Part shown: piece by piece, positions 27,083 through 36,222 of the stretch | Position numbering within the stretch: position 1 is the first letter of the stretch | How the letters are laid out: each line of letters opens with the position of its first letter | Assembly: GCF_014770435.1 (NCBI RefSeq) | Contig: NZ_CP061739.1 | Span: 2,480,001-2,544,000, forward strand | Reading direction: 5' to 3' | Length of the DNA stretch: 64,000 nt | From: Psychrobacter sp. 28M-43 | Lineage (GTDB): Bacteria; Pseudomonadota; Gammaproteobacteria; Pseudomonadales; Moraxellaceae | Translations under genes and position numbers: made by a program | Notes under the pieces: generated by a model | Databases searched by the model: none | Told to the model about the DNA's origin: nothing | What the model saw: the letters and a program-made list of their open reading frames with translations, nothing else

Positions 27083-27517
27083 ATGAGCTATTACCAAACC
27101 ACTCTTACTCTACCCGCCTATGCGCGTGGCATTCATATCATCACTCCGAGGATTGAAGAAGCGATTTCTCAGCTGTTACCTCACTCTGCCAAGGTAGGGT
27201 TGGTTCATCTGTTTTTGCTGCATACGTCAGCCAGTCTTGCGATCAATGAAAATGCTGATCCAGATGTCCGACTAGATACAGAGGATTGGCTTAATAAAAT
27301 CGCACCAGAAGATCAGCCAGAGTATCGCCATACCTTAGAAGGCTCAGACGACTTGCCAGCGCATCTCAAAAGCATGATGCTTGGGGTTAGTTTGACTATA
27401 CCGCTTGTCGATGGTGAGTTAGGTCTAGGCATGTGGCAAGGTATTTACTTATGTGAGCATAGAAACCTGCAAGAATATGGCGGACAGCGCAAGCTGGTGA
27501 TTACGGTAAATACGTAA
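27083..27517 (+). CDS. yjbQ: YjbQ / UPF0047 family protein
   Basis: 144 residues of the YjbQ (UPF0047) family, annotated as secondary thiamine-phosphate synthase on the basis of weak thiamine-synthase activity; the physiological role is open. The family core is present: HTSASLAINENADPDVRLD, the EDQPEYRHTLEGSDDLPAH stretch and the metal/active-site-like LGLGMWQGIYLCEHR. Single-domain trimeric enzyme type. GAGATAT before the ATG. It is isolated in its own unit between mnmC and a lipoprotein gene. Confidence 0.9.
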   Translation: MSYYQTTLTLPAYARGIHIITPRIEEAISQLLPHSAKVGLVHLFLLHTSASLAINENADPDVRLDTEDWLNKIAPEDQPEYRHTLEGSDDLPAHLKSMMLGVSLTIPLVDGELGLGMWQGIYLCEHRNLQEYGGQRKLVITVNT

Positions 27518-27599
27518 TAATATACTGTCAATAAATAGCAGGTTGACCCTTGCAAATTACCACATTTACGTAGAGCGCCATTAACGGATAAAGCTGATT

Positions 27600-28244
27600 A
27601 TGAATACTTCTCTCTCAGAAAAACTAAACTTACGAAAATCTAAACTGCTTTATCGTACGGCTCCTGCTATTTTCTTCAGCCTGTTGCTACTGACTGCTTG
27701 TCAAAAAGATCCAGAACCTGAAGCAACTGATACAACTACAGCTGAAACCTCAACGCAAACCACGCCCGTAACGACCAATATCAACGTTGATGCAGCCGAA
27801 GATAGCAACGTAGATGATGCTCAAAATGTAGCGCAGACCGATACTGATTCAGAACGTGATATGAGCTTAACAGAGTTAGATAAAGATCTTGGTGATACTA
27901 CGCTCACTGCAAATGCTAGCGCTGAAAAACCTAATCCAGAACAAGCTATCAAAGGCGCACAAATCACTGATGTCCGTTATAAAAGTGCAGCAGGTGAGAG
28001 TTTGTCCGTGGTCTTTGAGACGTCGGCAGCTGGTATGCTGAACGCGATCATTACTCGTCCCAACCAGCCAAAAACAACCTTAAGCGCACCCGAAGGCCAA
28101 GGCAATAATCCTACCTATCAATCAGCTGACGGTAGCATCCAACTCGTCAGTCATGCTGGTGGCGGCACTATCGACCTTATCCGAAACAATAAAGTCACTA
28201 GCTTTGATGCCGTTAGTGCTGAAGCAGAAGTCATCACTGAATAA
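27600..28244 (+). CDS. Predicted lipoprotein, unknown
   Basis: 214 residues. An unusually long N-region (1-22) precedes the hydrophobic core and lipobox LLTAC with Cys34. A Thr/Asp/Glu-rich low-complexity segment (about 38-105) acts as spacer. The C-terminal domain (about 118-205), with alternating beta strands (ITDVRYKSAAGESLSVVFE), resembles the MliC/membrane-bound lysozyme-inhibitor type in outline (VRYKSAAG...VVFETSA...PNQPKTTLSAPEGQG...YQSADGSIQL). That family match is suggestive only; the GNNPTYQSADGSI pattern recalls MliC's Y-G..LW motif loosely. Its own terminator follows. Confidence 0.7.
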   Translation: MNTSLSEKLNLRKSKLLYRTAPAIFFSLLLLTACQKDPEPEATDTTTAETSTQTTPVTTNINVDAAEDSNVDDAQNVAQTDTDSERDMSLTELDKDLGDTTLTANASAEKPNPEQAIKGAQITDVRYKSAAGESLSVVFETSAAGMLNAIITRPNQPKTTLSAPEGQGNNPTYQSADGSIQLVSHAGGGTIDLIRNNKVTSFDAVSAEAEVITE

Positions 28245-28286
28245 AACCTGCTTCGCCTTCTGTTTTAATACCCTATTTAAAACCAT

Positions 28287-28325
28287 AAAAAAGGCGGCAA
28301 ACGTTATTGTCGTTGCCGCCTTTTT
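28287..28325 (+). terminator. Intrinsic terminator of the lipoprotein gene
   Basis: A GC-rich stem AAAAAGGCGGCAA / TTGCCGCCTTTTT with A- and T-runs on both sides, so it could also work for the convergent DUF4112 gene. Confidence 0.9.
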
Positions 28326-28387
28326 CGTTTCTGTGTATTGCTCTCTACTGAATTGTCTCTACTGAGCTATCTGATGAGTGATTGTAT

Positions 28388-29065
28388 TCACCCAAACCCA
28401 GTCGATTGCCCAAAAAGTCCGACCAACCAACTTATCAATGTCCATATCCCCCAGCCGACAAATACAATGACTAGCAGTCCAAGAAAATCAGGGATATGCA
28501 GATATAACCAAGCAACGATTGGATTGCGCCAAAAAAACCCAAAACGGCTTTGCTTCTGCTTGTCTTCTAATGATTGGTGCAGAAACGGTCGATCCATATG
28601 CATGGTTTCGGTAATACCATACTCATGATGTAGATGCTCGTGCACGATACCCAGTGCCTTACGGCTAGGGCGAATAAAAATATCTAATAGCGTACCAATG
28701 CCAGGTACGATACCAACGACCATATCAATAAGTGCTAATCTAACCGCTGGCGTCATTTTATGAGCAGGCACACCTAACTGACGCCCTAATATAAATGCAT
28801 AACTGGTCAACGCCAATCCTGCCAAATCTCCTGCGAGTGGAATGGTCGAAAGCGCCGCATCCGCACCCATTCCTTGCTTGGTAAAAGGCACTCGTACTAG
28901 TGAATCCATGGTGTTAGCAAATTTTGCCAGTTTACGCTCAGTTGCGATAACTTGCTCGCGAGTCAGCCCATTTTCGGCAAGTTTAGCTTGATAGTCTAAG
29001 ACTGAGGCATTCGTATCAGACAGTTTCTTTGATTTGAATCTCGGTAATTTATCGAAATTATCCAT
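28388..29065 (-). CDS. DUF4112 membrane protein
   Basis: 225 residues. The DUF4112 domain covers about 45-150 ([51 protein letters not shown]), with two hydrophobic hairpins. A charged loop (EDKQKQSR) and a third hydrophobic region (about 190-215) follow. Function unknown. The start codon overlaps the ubiA stop by eight bases, so it is the second gene of a ubiA operon. The overlap does not by itself show a role in quinone synthesis. Confidence 0.82.
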   Translation of the reverse strand: MDNFDKLPRFKSKKLSDTNASVLDYQAKLAENGLTREQVIATERKLAKFANTMDSLVRVPFTKQGMGADAALSTIPLAGDLAGLALTSYAFILGRQLGVPAHKMTPAVRLALIDMVVGIVPGIGTLLDIFIRPSRKALGIVHEHLHHEYGITETMHMDRPFLHQSLEDKQKQSRFGFFWRNPIVAWLYLHIPDFLGLLVIVFVGWGIWTLISWLVGLFGQSTGFG

Positions 29066-29975
29066 TTAGCGTCGTCCATATGCAAGTAACTGCGATGAGC
29101 GCAAAGACATAGCGCCCTACCCAGATATTGGCCAAGAACGCCTGAAAGCAGGCCAAAGGGTTACGACTGGCACAAGCGCTGTTTTGTTTGGCAAACATCA
29201 TCGCAACTAGCGCCAATCCAAATACTGGGGTTACGCCTAATGTGGTCGGGGCAAAGTAATGCCACATAACCGCGCCCATCGTCAGCAAAAATAGCATCTG
29301 TAATATTGAGATGATAATCACATCATAACGACCGAATAGTATCGCTGTTGATTTCACGCCAATCTTTAAATCATCCTCACGGTCAGCCATGGCGTACTGG
29401 GTATCGTAGGCCACTGTCCAACACATATAGGCTAAGAATAGCAGCCAACACCAAATATCGGGAGCACCTTGCACCGCCACATAGGACATCGGTATCGCCC
29501 ATCCAAAAGCAGCTGCTAAAAATACTTGCGGCAAATGCGTATAACGTTTCATAAATGGATAAATAAATGCCAATACAACAGCACCAAGCGACCAGTAGAA
29601 TACTGCTATAGGCAGAAAAAATAGCAGACTGGCGCTTAATAGCACCAGTACTAAGAATGCAGCGATGGCTTCTTTGCCAGATAAGCGTCCATCTGCTAAC
29701 GGGCGGCCTTTAGTGCGAGTCACATGACCATCTACTTTGCGATCAGCAAAGTCGTTAATCGCACAACCAGCCGCTCGCATAAATATTGCACCAAGGGCAA
29801 ATATCGCAAATACTTTGATACTTGGTAACGCTGCCGTCATTCCTTGCTGCTGCGCTTGACCCATTGCAGTGAGTAGTACGCCCCAAAGCGTTGGCCATAA
29901 GAGCAGCTCAATGCCGACTGGCTTATCAAAACGGGTTAGCTGGATGTAGGCTTGTAGCTTGTCTTTAAATGTCAT
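29058..29975 (-). CDS. ubiA: 4-hydroxybenzoate polyprenyltransferase
   Basis: Transfers the polyprenyl tail to 4-hydroxybenzoate in ubiquinone synthesis, in the inner membrane. It has 305 residues with nine predicted helices. First aspartate-rich motif [12 protein letters not shown] (Asn74-Asp75..Asp78) followed by [11 protein letters not shown]; second motif [16 protein letters not shown]. Early sequence [19 protein letters not shown] is UbiA-typical. No ubiC (chorismate lyase) is next to it. Start is weak but the family start [19 protein letters not shown] fits. Leads an overlapping pair with the DUF4112 gene. Confidence 0.96.
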   Translation of the reverse strand: MTFKDKLQAYIQLTRFDKPVGIELLLWPTLWGVLLTAMGQAQQQGMTAALPSIKVFAIFALGAIFMRAAGCAINDFADRKVDGHVTRTKGRPLADGRLSGKEAIAAFLVLVLLSASLLFFLPIAVFYWSLGAVVLAFIYPFMKRYTHLPQVFLAAAFGWAIPMSYVAVQGAPDIWCWLLFLAYMCWTVAYDTQYAMADREDDLKIGVKSTAILFGRYDVIIISILQMLFLLTMGAVMWHYFAPTTLGVTPVFGLALVAMMFAKQNSACASRNPLACFQAFLANIWVGRYVFALIAVTCIWTTLNG

Positions 29976-30104
29976 GGCTTTTTATTATCATTGTTTGAAT
30001 ACTTTTTATGTGCGCTTATATACTTAGCTCAGAACAACTAAATTAATTTTTGAAGGGGCTGGTTACTGAGTTTTAATAGACTAATTACTAAGTTAATGGC
30101 CTGG

Positions 30105-30347
30105 CTACTGAATTTGTTGCCATAATTTATTCGCTTCGATCAGTGATAGCTCAGGATATTGCTTGCGCAAAGCTTTCAGCGCTGGGACTTTGTCTTTCTG
30201 TTTAGCTTGCTGACGTAAAAATGTCAGTTGCTCTTGTGGATTACTCAGTTCTTTTAACCGTGCCTCAAGCCGAAGAATTCGAGTACGCAGCATGATATTA
30301 ATCAACAATAGAATTGCACCCATAACCCAAATGATTAACGCTGACAT
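30105..30347 (-). CDS. Small membrane-anchored protein with L7/L12-like C-terminal helix pair
   Basis: 80 residues. One N-terminal membrane helix (about 3-20), a charged helix (RILRLEARLKELSNPQEQL), then KVPALKALRKQYPELSLIEANKL. This last stretch reproduces the spacing of the ribosomal L7/L12 C-terminal domain (K-x-x-x-LK-x-LR, then L-L-x-EA-x-x-L), a motif also seen in small membrane proteins of unknown role. AGGAGCAAGG before the ATG. It is a lone gene between ubiA and rsmJ. The similarity is by eye. Confidence 0.68.
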   Translation of the reverse strand: MSALIIWVMGAILLLINIMLRTRILRLEARLKELSNPQEQLTFLRQQAKQKDKVPALKALRKQYPELSLIEANKLWQQIQ

Positions 30348-30438
30348 TCCTTGCTCCTAAAACCATTAATTCTGCACATATAAGCTGATTAATTGCGTAC
30401 ATTTATACTCGTACATTAGTTATCACAAACAGCATCTG

Positions 30439-31338
30439 TCAGACAAAATACCCATCAAAGCGTACGGCTTCATTATGCCAGCTTTCGCTAGCAGGCTCGT
30501 CAGCGAGCAGCGGTGCATACTGTGGACGCTTTACGACCACGCGACCTTGACCTTGCGTACTTTGTTTAACAACGACCTGCGCACTACTTAGCAGTTGTCG
30601 CTCTTCATCTAACGTTGGTGGGCGAGCCAATTGATGCAGTGCTTGCATATGCTTACCGACTTTTGCCCCTTTACCTGTCTTACTATCTTGATAGCTATCC
30701 TCTGGAAACATCGGATCCAAATAGACGACATCGACTGCCATAGCATCGTCTATTGCGGTGCTTGCTTCTAGATTCGCAAAATAACTGAGCGCATCAGCAT
30801 TAATAATCTGTAGACGGCTCATGAGCTTTTGCCAATTGGGTAGCGCACTCATACGCTGCTGCTCTACAAGTAATAGCAATGCCATCAACGGCTGTTGCTC
30901 AAGCATAGTAACTTGGGCACCAGTACTGGCCAATATCAAACTATCATGCCCAAAGCCAGCAGTTGCATCAATAATGTGACTATCTGATGTGATTTTGGCC
31001 GCTTGTAATAGCAGCTCAGACTTACGGCCAGCACTCACTACACGGCGCTGCAACTTGTCCCACTCAGGTGCCACACTAAGCCCATCACTTAACCATGATA
31101 GCTTGTCTTTATCATCTAATAATAAAATAGGCTGAGTAGATGCTTGGCTCAACTGCTGACGGTGCTTTTGAGTTAATTTCTCTGTAGCGACTTTAATATC
31201 TAAGATAATTGGTAATGTATGCTCAGCTATCAATGACTGTAGACTCTCAACCTGTGCTTGCTGGCTGTCATTGACGTAGAATAACTGACAATGTACAACA
31301 ACACCTGTCTCGTCATACGTTTGGGGCACATCGGTCAT
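30439..31338 (-). CDS. rsmJ: 16S rRNA (guanine-1516-N2)-methyltransferase RsmJ
   Basis: Methylates N2 of G1516 in 16S rRNA. About 299 residues. The SAM-binding class I fold is in the second half: HIIDATAGFGHDSLILAS (motif I), VTMLEQQPLMALLL (motif II acidic residue), then VDVVYLDPMFPED, the RsmJ-type catalytic loop, and the closing VRFDGYFV. The N-terminal extension (about 1-80) is longer than in E. coli, with a first part unlike the family. Of three clustered ATGs, the one at 31338 has AGGAT at the best distance. Confidence 0.92.
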   Translation of the reverse strand: MTDVPQTYDETGVVVHCQLFYVNDSQQAQVESLQSLIAEHTLPIILDIKVATEKLTQKHRQQLSQASTQPILLLDDKDKLSWLSDGLSVAPEWDKLQRRVVSAGRKSELLLQAAKITSDSHIIDATAGFGHDSLILASTGAQVTMLEQQPLMALLLLVEQQRMSALPNWQKLMSRLQIINADALSYFANLEASTAIDDAMAVDVVYLDPMFPEDSYQDSKTGKGAKVGKHMQALHQLARPPTLDEERQLLSSAQVVVKQSTQGQGRVVVKRPQYAPLLADEPASESWHNEAVRFDGYFV

Positions 31339-31404
31339 AACCATCATCCTATTTGCTGATTATTTTCACTATAAATTGCTGGCGTGTTAAATCATAACGC
31401 AAAT

Positions 31405-32247
31405 CTAGCCAGCCATTTGATAACCAAAGCCCCAAGCGGCGACCAACACAATAACACCCGTGATAATGCGCAACCAAGCAAAAATAGTAAAGTCACGGCG
31501 ACTTACCCATGCCACAAGTAAGCGGATACAGAGTAGCGCTACTACAAATGATACGATGGTTCCGATACCTAGCACCAGCCAGTCTTCACTGTTGGTTAAT
31601 ACGTCACCATGTTTGATCAAATCTAATAATGCCGCGCCTACAATGACAGGAATACCCAAAAAGAAAGAAAACTCAGCAGAAGCCTTACGTGATACACCTA
31701 ACCACAGCGCGCCAATAATAGTGGCACCTGAGCGTGACGTCCCTGGTATAAGAGCTAAACATTGGAACAAACCAATCATCAACGCAGTTTTTATGCTGAC
31801 ATCTTCCGCTTCTTCTGCAATGACCGTTTTAGGACGCTTTTCCACGTAAAATATCAGTAGACCGCCGATGATGAGCATAATGGCAACGACGATAGGATTA
31901 AACAAATAAGCTTTGATTTCATCGGCAAAGGTAAAACCAACAATCATCACAGGAATAGTAGAGACAATCAGACTCAGTCCCAACTGTCTAGGATTGGTCA
32001 TGCCCTCTGCTTTGCCAGTCAGTAAGCCCATCAGCGCTTGCCACAATCTACCCCAATAGTCATAAATCACTGCCAAAATAGCGCCAAGCTGCACAACAAC
32101 AACAAATAAATCAACTTTTTCTTTAGTCCAGAAACCCATCACATCTGCTGATAAGATCAAATATCCCGTACTAGAGATGGGTAAAAATTCAGTGATACCT
32201 TCAACGATACCCATGATGACAGCTTGAACGAATAAAACTATATCCAC
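31405..32247 (-). CDS. uppP: Undecaprenyl-diphosphatase UppP (BacA)
   Basis: Dephosphorylates undecaprenyl pyrophosphate, recycling the lipid carrier for peptidoglycan and giving bacitracin tolerance. It has 280 residues with eight helices. The two catalytic motifs are IVEGITEFLPISSTGYLIL (E-x-x-x-E, about 14-32) and PGTSRSGATIIGALWLG (about 165-181). Conserved QLGAILAVI between. GTG start with AGGAAAG upstream. A short tandem duplication (ACTGGCCTAAAAA twice at about 32267-32296) lies just upstream. Monocistronic so far as can be seen. Confidence 0.95.
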   Translation of the reverse strand: MDIVLFVQAVIMGIVEGITEFLPISSTGYLILSADVMGFWTKEKVDLFVVVVQLGAILAVIYDYWGRLWQALMGLLTGKAEGMTNPRQLGLSLIVSTIPVMIVGFTFADEIKAYLFNPIVVAIMLIIGGLLIFYVEKRPKTVIAEEAEDVSIKTALMIGLFQCLALIPGTSRSGATIIGALWLGVSRKASAEFSFFLGIPVIVGAALLDLIKHGDVLTNSEDWLVLGIGTIVSFVVALLCIRLLVAWVSRRDFTIFAWLRIITGVIVLVAAWGFGYQMAG

Positions 32248-32405
32248 AGTGACTTTCCTAGAAACAGACTGGCCTAAAAAAACTGGCCTAAAAACAGACC
32301 TATTGGCTGTCCTATATTAACGTTGATTTTATATTGGTATGCACTTGCTAAACACTAAAAAGCTAGCTGCTATCAATTGACGCTGCAAAAAGCATATTTA
32401 TAAAG

Positions 32406-33107
32406 CTATGCTTTACCTTGCTCTTTAAGTGTTTTCCAAGCTTGATTACGTAGATATTTTGGCAATGCCTGTGATGCTTCCGTACCACCATCGTTTGCAA
32501 ACTGAGCAATACCAAGCTGCCCAATGACAACCGCATCTGGCCAAACATCTTCATGGCAGTCTTGCTGATCATGTCGTGCCAATAGCGGCGCGCCATTACC
32601 AACGATAGGCAGGTTGAGCTCTGTTTGGCTATCATAATCTAATAGCTGCTCTGTACTATCGCCACCATCAGCCAAGACTGGCTGCATAATGCTATAACCT
32701 AATTGGTCGTCAGTTACCAACTCATACTGTCCAAAATAGACTTGCTGCATACGAGCATCAAGGGCACTGTATAGATGTGCTAGACCATACTTCTGATACG
32801 CGCATTGTGCGATTGCTTGCAGGCTTGAGACGCCAACACAAGGCAAATCATGCGCTACAGACAGAGCCTGTACCACTGCCGTATTAATGCGGATACCACT
32901 AAACGCACCCGGCCCGCGATTGAATATTAAAGCCTGTATATCAGCAAGACGTAACTGCGCCTCAGACAATGCAGCATCAATCATCGGTAAAATCTGTTGA
33001 GTCTGCTGACGCTTACCTGTTTCGGTATGGCTCGACAATACCTGTCCGCTCGAATCTAAAATCGCGATCGAACACTGATCGAACACGGTATCCATTGCTA
33101 AAAACAT
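32406..33107 (-). CDS. tsaB: tRNA t6A biosynthesis protein TsaB
   Basis: Partner of TsaD and TsaE in making threonylcarbamoyladenosine at tRNA position 37. About 233 residues. The ASKHA-fold start FLAMDTVFDQCSIAILDSS, and the hallmark RGPGAFSGIRI (GPGSFTGLRIG in most members), followed by SVAHDLPCVGVSSLQAIA. It lacks the metal site of TsaD, as expected. The frame also allows GTG at 33110, but GAGG fits ATG at 33107 better. Downstream of ffh but separated by the ffh terminator, so independently expressed. Confidence 0.93.
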   Translation of the reverse strand: MFLAMDTVFDQCSIAILDSSGQVLSSHTETGKRQQTQQILPMIDAALSEAQLRLADIQALIFNRGPGAFSGIRINTAVVQALSVAHDLPCVGVSSLQAIAQCAYQKYGLAHLYSALDARMQQVYFGQYELVTDDQLGYSIMQPVLADGGDSTEQLLDYDSQTELNLPIVGNGAPLLARHDQQDCHEDVWPDAVVIGQLGIAQFANDGGTEASQALPKYLRNQAWKTLKEQGKA

Positions 33108-33310
33108 CACAACCTCGGCTTTTACTTTTGGCGTTCTAAATTGATTTATCAGATTTTACTATTTTTTTATAACGATCTATCATTCATGTCCTATAATAAT
33201 CTAGACAGAGTGAAGCAGCGCCTATCATAGCATTTAGGGTACACGAATTTTATTAATTTCTATATTTTTCACACTTTATCCATCAGTGTTTATCTACAAC
33301 TGATAACGAT

Positions 33311-33345
33311 AAAAAGCCCCGAAGCTTCATTGGCTTCGGGGCTTT
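33311..33345 (-). terminator. Intrinsic terminator of ffh
   Basis: A very stable stem AAAGCCCCGAAGC / GCTTCGGGGCTTT with a T-run on the minus strand, about 30 nt past the ffh stop. Confidence 0.92.
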
Positions 33346-33377
33346 GCTCAAACTTCTTAAAAATAACTAGTTGTTAT

Positions 33378-34922
33378 CTAAAAGCGGGTTTTGAACTTCT
33401 TTGGTGCTTGGTTTTGCATTTCTTGCATTTGCTTTTGCATCTCTTCGGTGCTTGGCATGTTGTTTGGATCCAGTCCCATCTGCTTGGCCATTTGTTCTGG
33501 ATTCACGTCTTTAGCGCCACCTTGCTGACCGCCACCAAACAATGGACCGCCGCCACCGCCAGCACTACCGCCACCCATGAGGCCTTGCATAGACTTCATC
33601 ATTTTACTGATGCCTTCAGGCTTTGAGATCATTTTCATCATCTTTGCCATCTGCTTGTGTTGCTTGAGCAAGCGGTTAACATCTTGAATCTCACGGCCTG
33701 AACCTGCAGCGATACGGCGCTTACGACTTGGATTAATCTTGTCAGGGTTTTTACGCTCAAATGGTGTCATTGAATTGATCAATGCTTCCATCTCACGTAC
33801 TTTTTCTTCTGGCTTAGCATCTTCGACCGCTTTTTGCATGTCTGAGCCGCCCATACCAGGCATTTTGTCTAAAAATCCTGCCATACCGCCCATGCTCTTC
33901 ATCTGCTGGAACTGGGTCAATAGATCTTCAAGGTCGAAGTCACCGCCCTTTTGCATCTTTTTCGCCATTTTTTCGGCTTTATCACGGTCAATTTTTTGCT
34001 CAACTTCTTCGACCAAACTCAGTACGTCGCCCATACCAAGGATACGCTGAGCGATACGCTCAGGGTGGAACAGCTCTAGCTCATCTAGTTTTTCACCGCG
34101 ACCCAAGAACTTAATTGGCTTGCCAGTGATAGCGCGCACAGAAAGCGCCGCACCGCCGCGAGCATCACCGTCAGTCTTAGTTAAGATAACACCCGTCAAT
34201 GGCAATGCATCATTAAAGGCTTTTGCGGTATTGGCGGCATCTTGACCCGTCATTGCATCGACGACGAATAGCGTCTCAGATGGGTTAACCGCAGCAGTTA
34301 GCGCCTTAATCTCATCCATCATGGTATCGTCGATATGTAGACGACCCGCGGTATCAATGATCAGAATATCTTGATATTGGATTTTGGCTTCTTCAATCGC
34401 ACGCTTTGCGATATCAATTGGATTTTCATCTGTGCTTGAGTTCACAAACTTAGCATTCACTTGACCGGCTACTTGCTCAAGCTGTTTGATAGCCGCTGGA
34501 CGATAAACGTCGGCAGAAACTAGCATCACTTTTTTCTTTTGACGCTCTTGTAAATATTTGGCCAACTTACCTGCTGTAGTCGTTTTACCTGCACCTTGCA
34601 AACCTGCTAGCAAATAGACAACAGGCGGTTTACCTGTCATCTCTAACTGCTGATTGGCACTGCCCATCATTTCGGTCAGCTCGTCGTGTACGATTTTGAC
34701 AAAGGCTTGGCCTGGCGCCAACTCTTTTAGCACCTCAGCACCAAGCGCTTGTTCTTTGACGCGTTTTACAAAATCACGAGTGACAGGTAGTGCTACATCG
34801 GCTTCTAACAACGCCATACGCACTTCACGTAACGTGTCTTTGATATTGTCTTCGGTCAACTGCCCGGTACCGACGATGTTGCGTAGGCTCGACGATAAAC
34901 GTTCTGTTAAGGTATCAAACAT
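33378..34922 (-). CDS. ffh: Signal recognition particle protein Ffh
   Basis: GTPase of the signal recognition particle; binds 4.5S RNA and signal sequences and docks with FtsY. 514 residues, longer than the E. coli 453. N domain 1-95, G domain with GLQGAGKTT (107-115), DVYRPAAIKQLEQ, DTAGRL and TKTDGDARGG, then a Met-rich M domain. RKRRIAAGSGREIQDVNRLLKQ (split over helices) is the RNA-binding region. The extra length is mostly the C-terminal Gly/Met/Gln-rich tail (GGGSAGGGGGPLFGGGQQGG). Divergent from the ypjD-like gene, an arrangement shared with E. coli. Confidence 0.97.
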   Translation of the reverse strand: MFDTLTERLSSSLRNIVGTGQLTEDNIKDTLREVRMALLEADVALPVTRDFVKRVKEQALGAEVLKELAPGQAFVKIVHDELTEMMGSANQQLEMTGKPPVVYLLAGLQGAGKTTTAGKLAKYLQERQKKKVMLVSADVYRPAAIKQLEQVAGQVNAKFVNSSTDENPIDIAKRAIEEAKIQYQDILIIDTAGRLHIDDTMMDEIKALTAAVNPSETLFVVDAMTGQDAANTAKAFNDALPLTGVILTKTDGDARGGAALSVRAITGKPIKFLGRGEKLDELELFHPERIAQRILGMGDVLSLVEEVEQKIDRDKAEKMAKKMQKGGDFDLEDLLTQFQQMKSMGGMAGFLDKMPGMGGSDMQKAVEDAKPEEKVREMEALINSMTPFERKNPDKINPSRKRRIAAGSGREIQDVNRLLKQHKQMAKMMKMISKPEGISKMMKSMQGLMGGGSAGGGGGPLFGGGQQGGAKDVNPEQMAKQMGLDPNNMPSTEEMQKQMQEMQNQAPKKFKTRF

Positions 34923-35347
34923 AAATAACTCTCAATTAAAATGGTTTTCAATTAAATAATACGCAATTAAAATAACTCTAAATCAAACCATTAAAATGGT
35001 TCATAAATAATATTAGGATACGCTATAAGATATTAGGATATTGCATGACAAGGGACATGATAAAAGAATTATATTATCAATACTATAGCATTAACATGAT
35101 TCAAAACTTATAGTCGTTTCGCAAAGGACACAGCGCTTATAATTGTAGTCAACTTTTTATAGATGACATATTTTATGTTTTGCGCTATGCAGCACTACCG
35201 ATCATTTATAAGTTATAAGCAAGATGGTGCTCAATTGGCACCCATTTTATGATAAATTGGACGATTATTCTAATCATTCTGATAATACCACTTTAGCGAC
35301 ACATTGAGCGGCAGTTTATGCTCAGTATAAGATGAGGCTTTTTATCT
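34923..35347. promoter_or_regulatory. ffh / ypjD divergent intergenic region
   Basis: About 425 bp between divergent genes. It contains a perfect inverted repeat AACCATT-aa-AATGGTT at 34986-35001. A further half-site TTAAAATGGTT occurs at 34936-34946, and ATTAGGATA occurs twice near 35011-35040. These could be operator sites or decayed repeats. No clear sigma-70 pair was chosen. Confidence 0.4.
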
Positions 35348-36139
35348 GTGCACTTTGCATTCTTATTTGCTAGCATGGCTTATGTCTTAGTCAGTATCCA
35401 TATTGGTTGGGCGCTGGTTCAGGACAAACCTATCCACAAAAGCTTCAGTTTGGGCTTATTGCTGGTTGGCATGGCTGCACATGCGGCACTGCTATATCCA
35501 TACGTTGTGACGCTGTATGGTTTGAATTTCAACTTATTCAATATAATCAGTCTGACCAGTTTATTTTTCTTATTCTTTTACCTGTTGTTCTGTTTATATC
35601 GCCCTATTCTTAGTCTTGGTATTTTGGCAGCACCCACTGCGTTGATAGGTATGACTATCGGTTATGTCGGCCGCGCCCCTTATCAACCACTAACGGATGT
35701 CAGTATCGGACTTGAAATCCATATCATATTATCATTAGCTGCCTATTGTGTGCTGTTGATGGCGGCGGTACAAGCGCTATTTCTACGTCTACAAATACGT
35801 GAGCTCAAGCATCATACCATTCACCGCTTTTGGGTCAATAAGCTACCCTCCCTGCAAAGTATGGAGAGTTTATTATTCGATATGCTCTTGGTTGGCTTTG
35901 TATTGCTCAGTATCGCACTGGGGATTGGATTTATATACGTAGAAGATTTGATGGCACAGCACATCGTACACAAGACTGTTTTTAGTTTGCTGTCGTGGTT
36001 ATTATTTGGTGTACTACTATTTGGTAATTGGCGTGCAGGCTGGCGAGGCAAACGTGCGGCCAATATCACTATTTATGCCTTTATTCTATTAGCCATTGGC
36101 TTTGTTGGTAGCAAGTTCGTCTTAGAAATGCTCCTATAA
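35348..36139 (+). CDS. ypjD: Inner-membrane protein YpjD (CcsA/cytochrome c assembly family)
   Basis: 263 residues with eight predicted helices. The CcsA-type family handles haem for cytochrome c assembly; YpjD's role in E. coli is unproven. Family patterns: the early HAALLYPYVV, EIHIILSLAAYCVLLMAAVQ, the MESLLFDML loop and HKTVFSLLSWLLFG, with His residues that could bind haem. GTG start (GAGG about 11 nt upstream, not ideal). The ffh-ypjD pairing supports the name. A shared terminator follows. Confidence 0.88.
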   Translation: MHFAFLFASMAYVLVSIHIGWALVQDKPIHKSFSLGLLLVGMAAHAALLYPYVVTLYGLNFNLFNIISLTSLFFLFFYLLFCLYRPILSLGILAAPTALIGMTIGYVGRAPYQPLTDVSIGLEIHIILSLAAYCVLLMAAVQALFLRLQIRELKHHTIHRFWVNKLPSLQSMESLLFDMLLVGFVLLSIALGIGFIYVEDLMAQHIVHKTVFSLLSWLLFGVLLFGNWRAGWRGKRAANITIYAFILLAIGFVGSKFVLEMLL

Positions 36140-36150
36140 AATATATGTTC

Positions 36151-36191
36151 AAAAAAGGCGGTCAGCAACACTAGTTACTGACCGCCTTTTT
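36151..36191. terminator. Bidirectional terminator between ypjD and purU
   Basis: The stem AAAAAGGCGGTCAG / CTGACCGCCTTTTT has A-runs and T-runs on both sides and lies between convergent genes. Confidence 0.92.
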
Positions 36192-36222
36192 CTATTCTTA
36201 GCAGACTCACTACTCATTTTTC

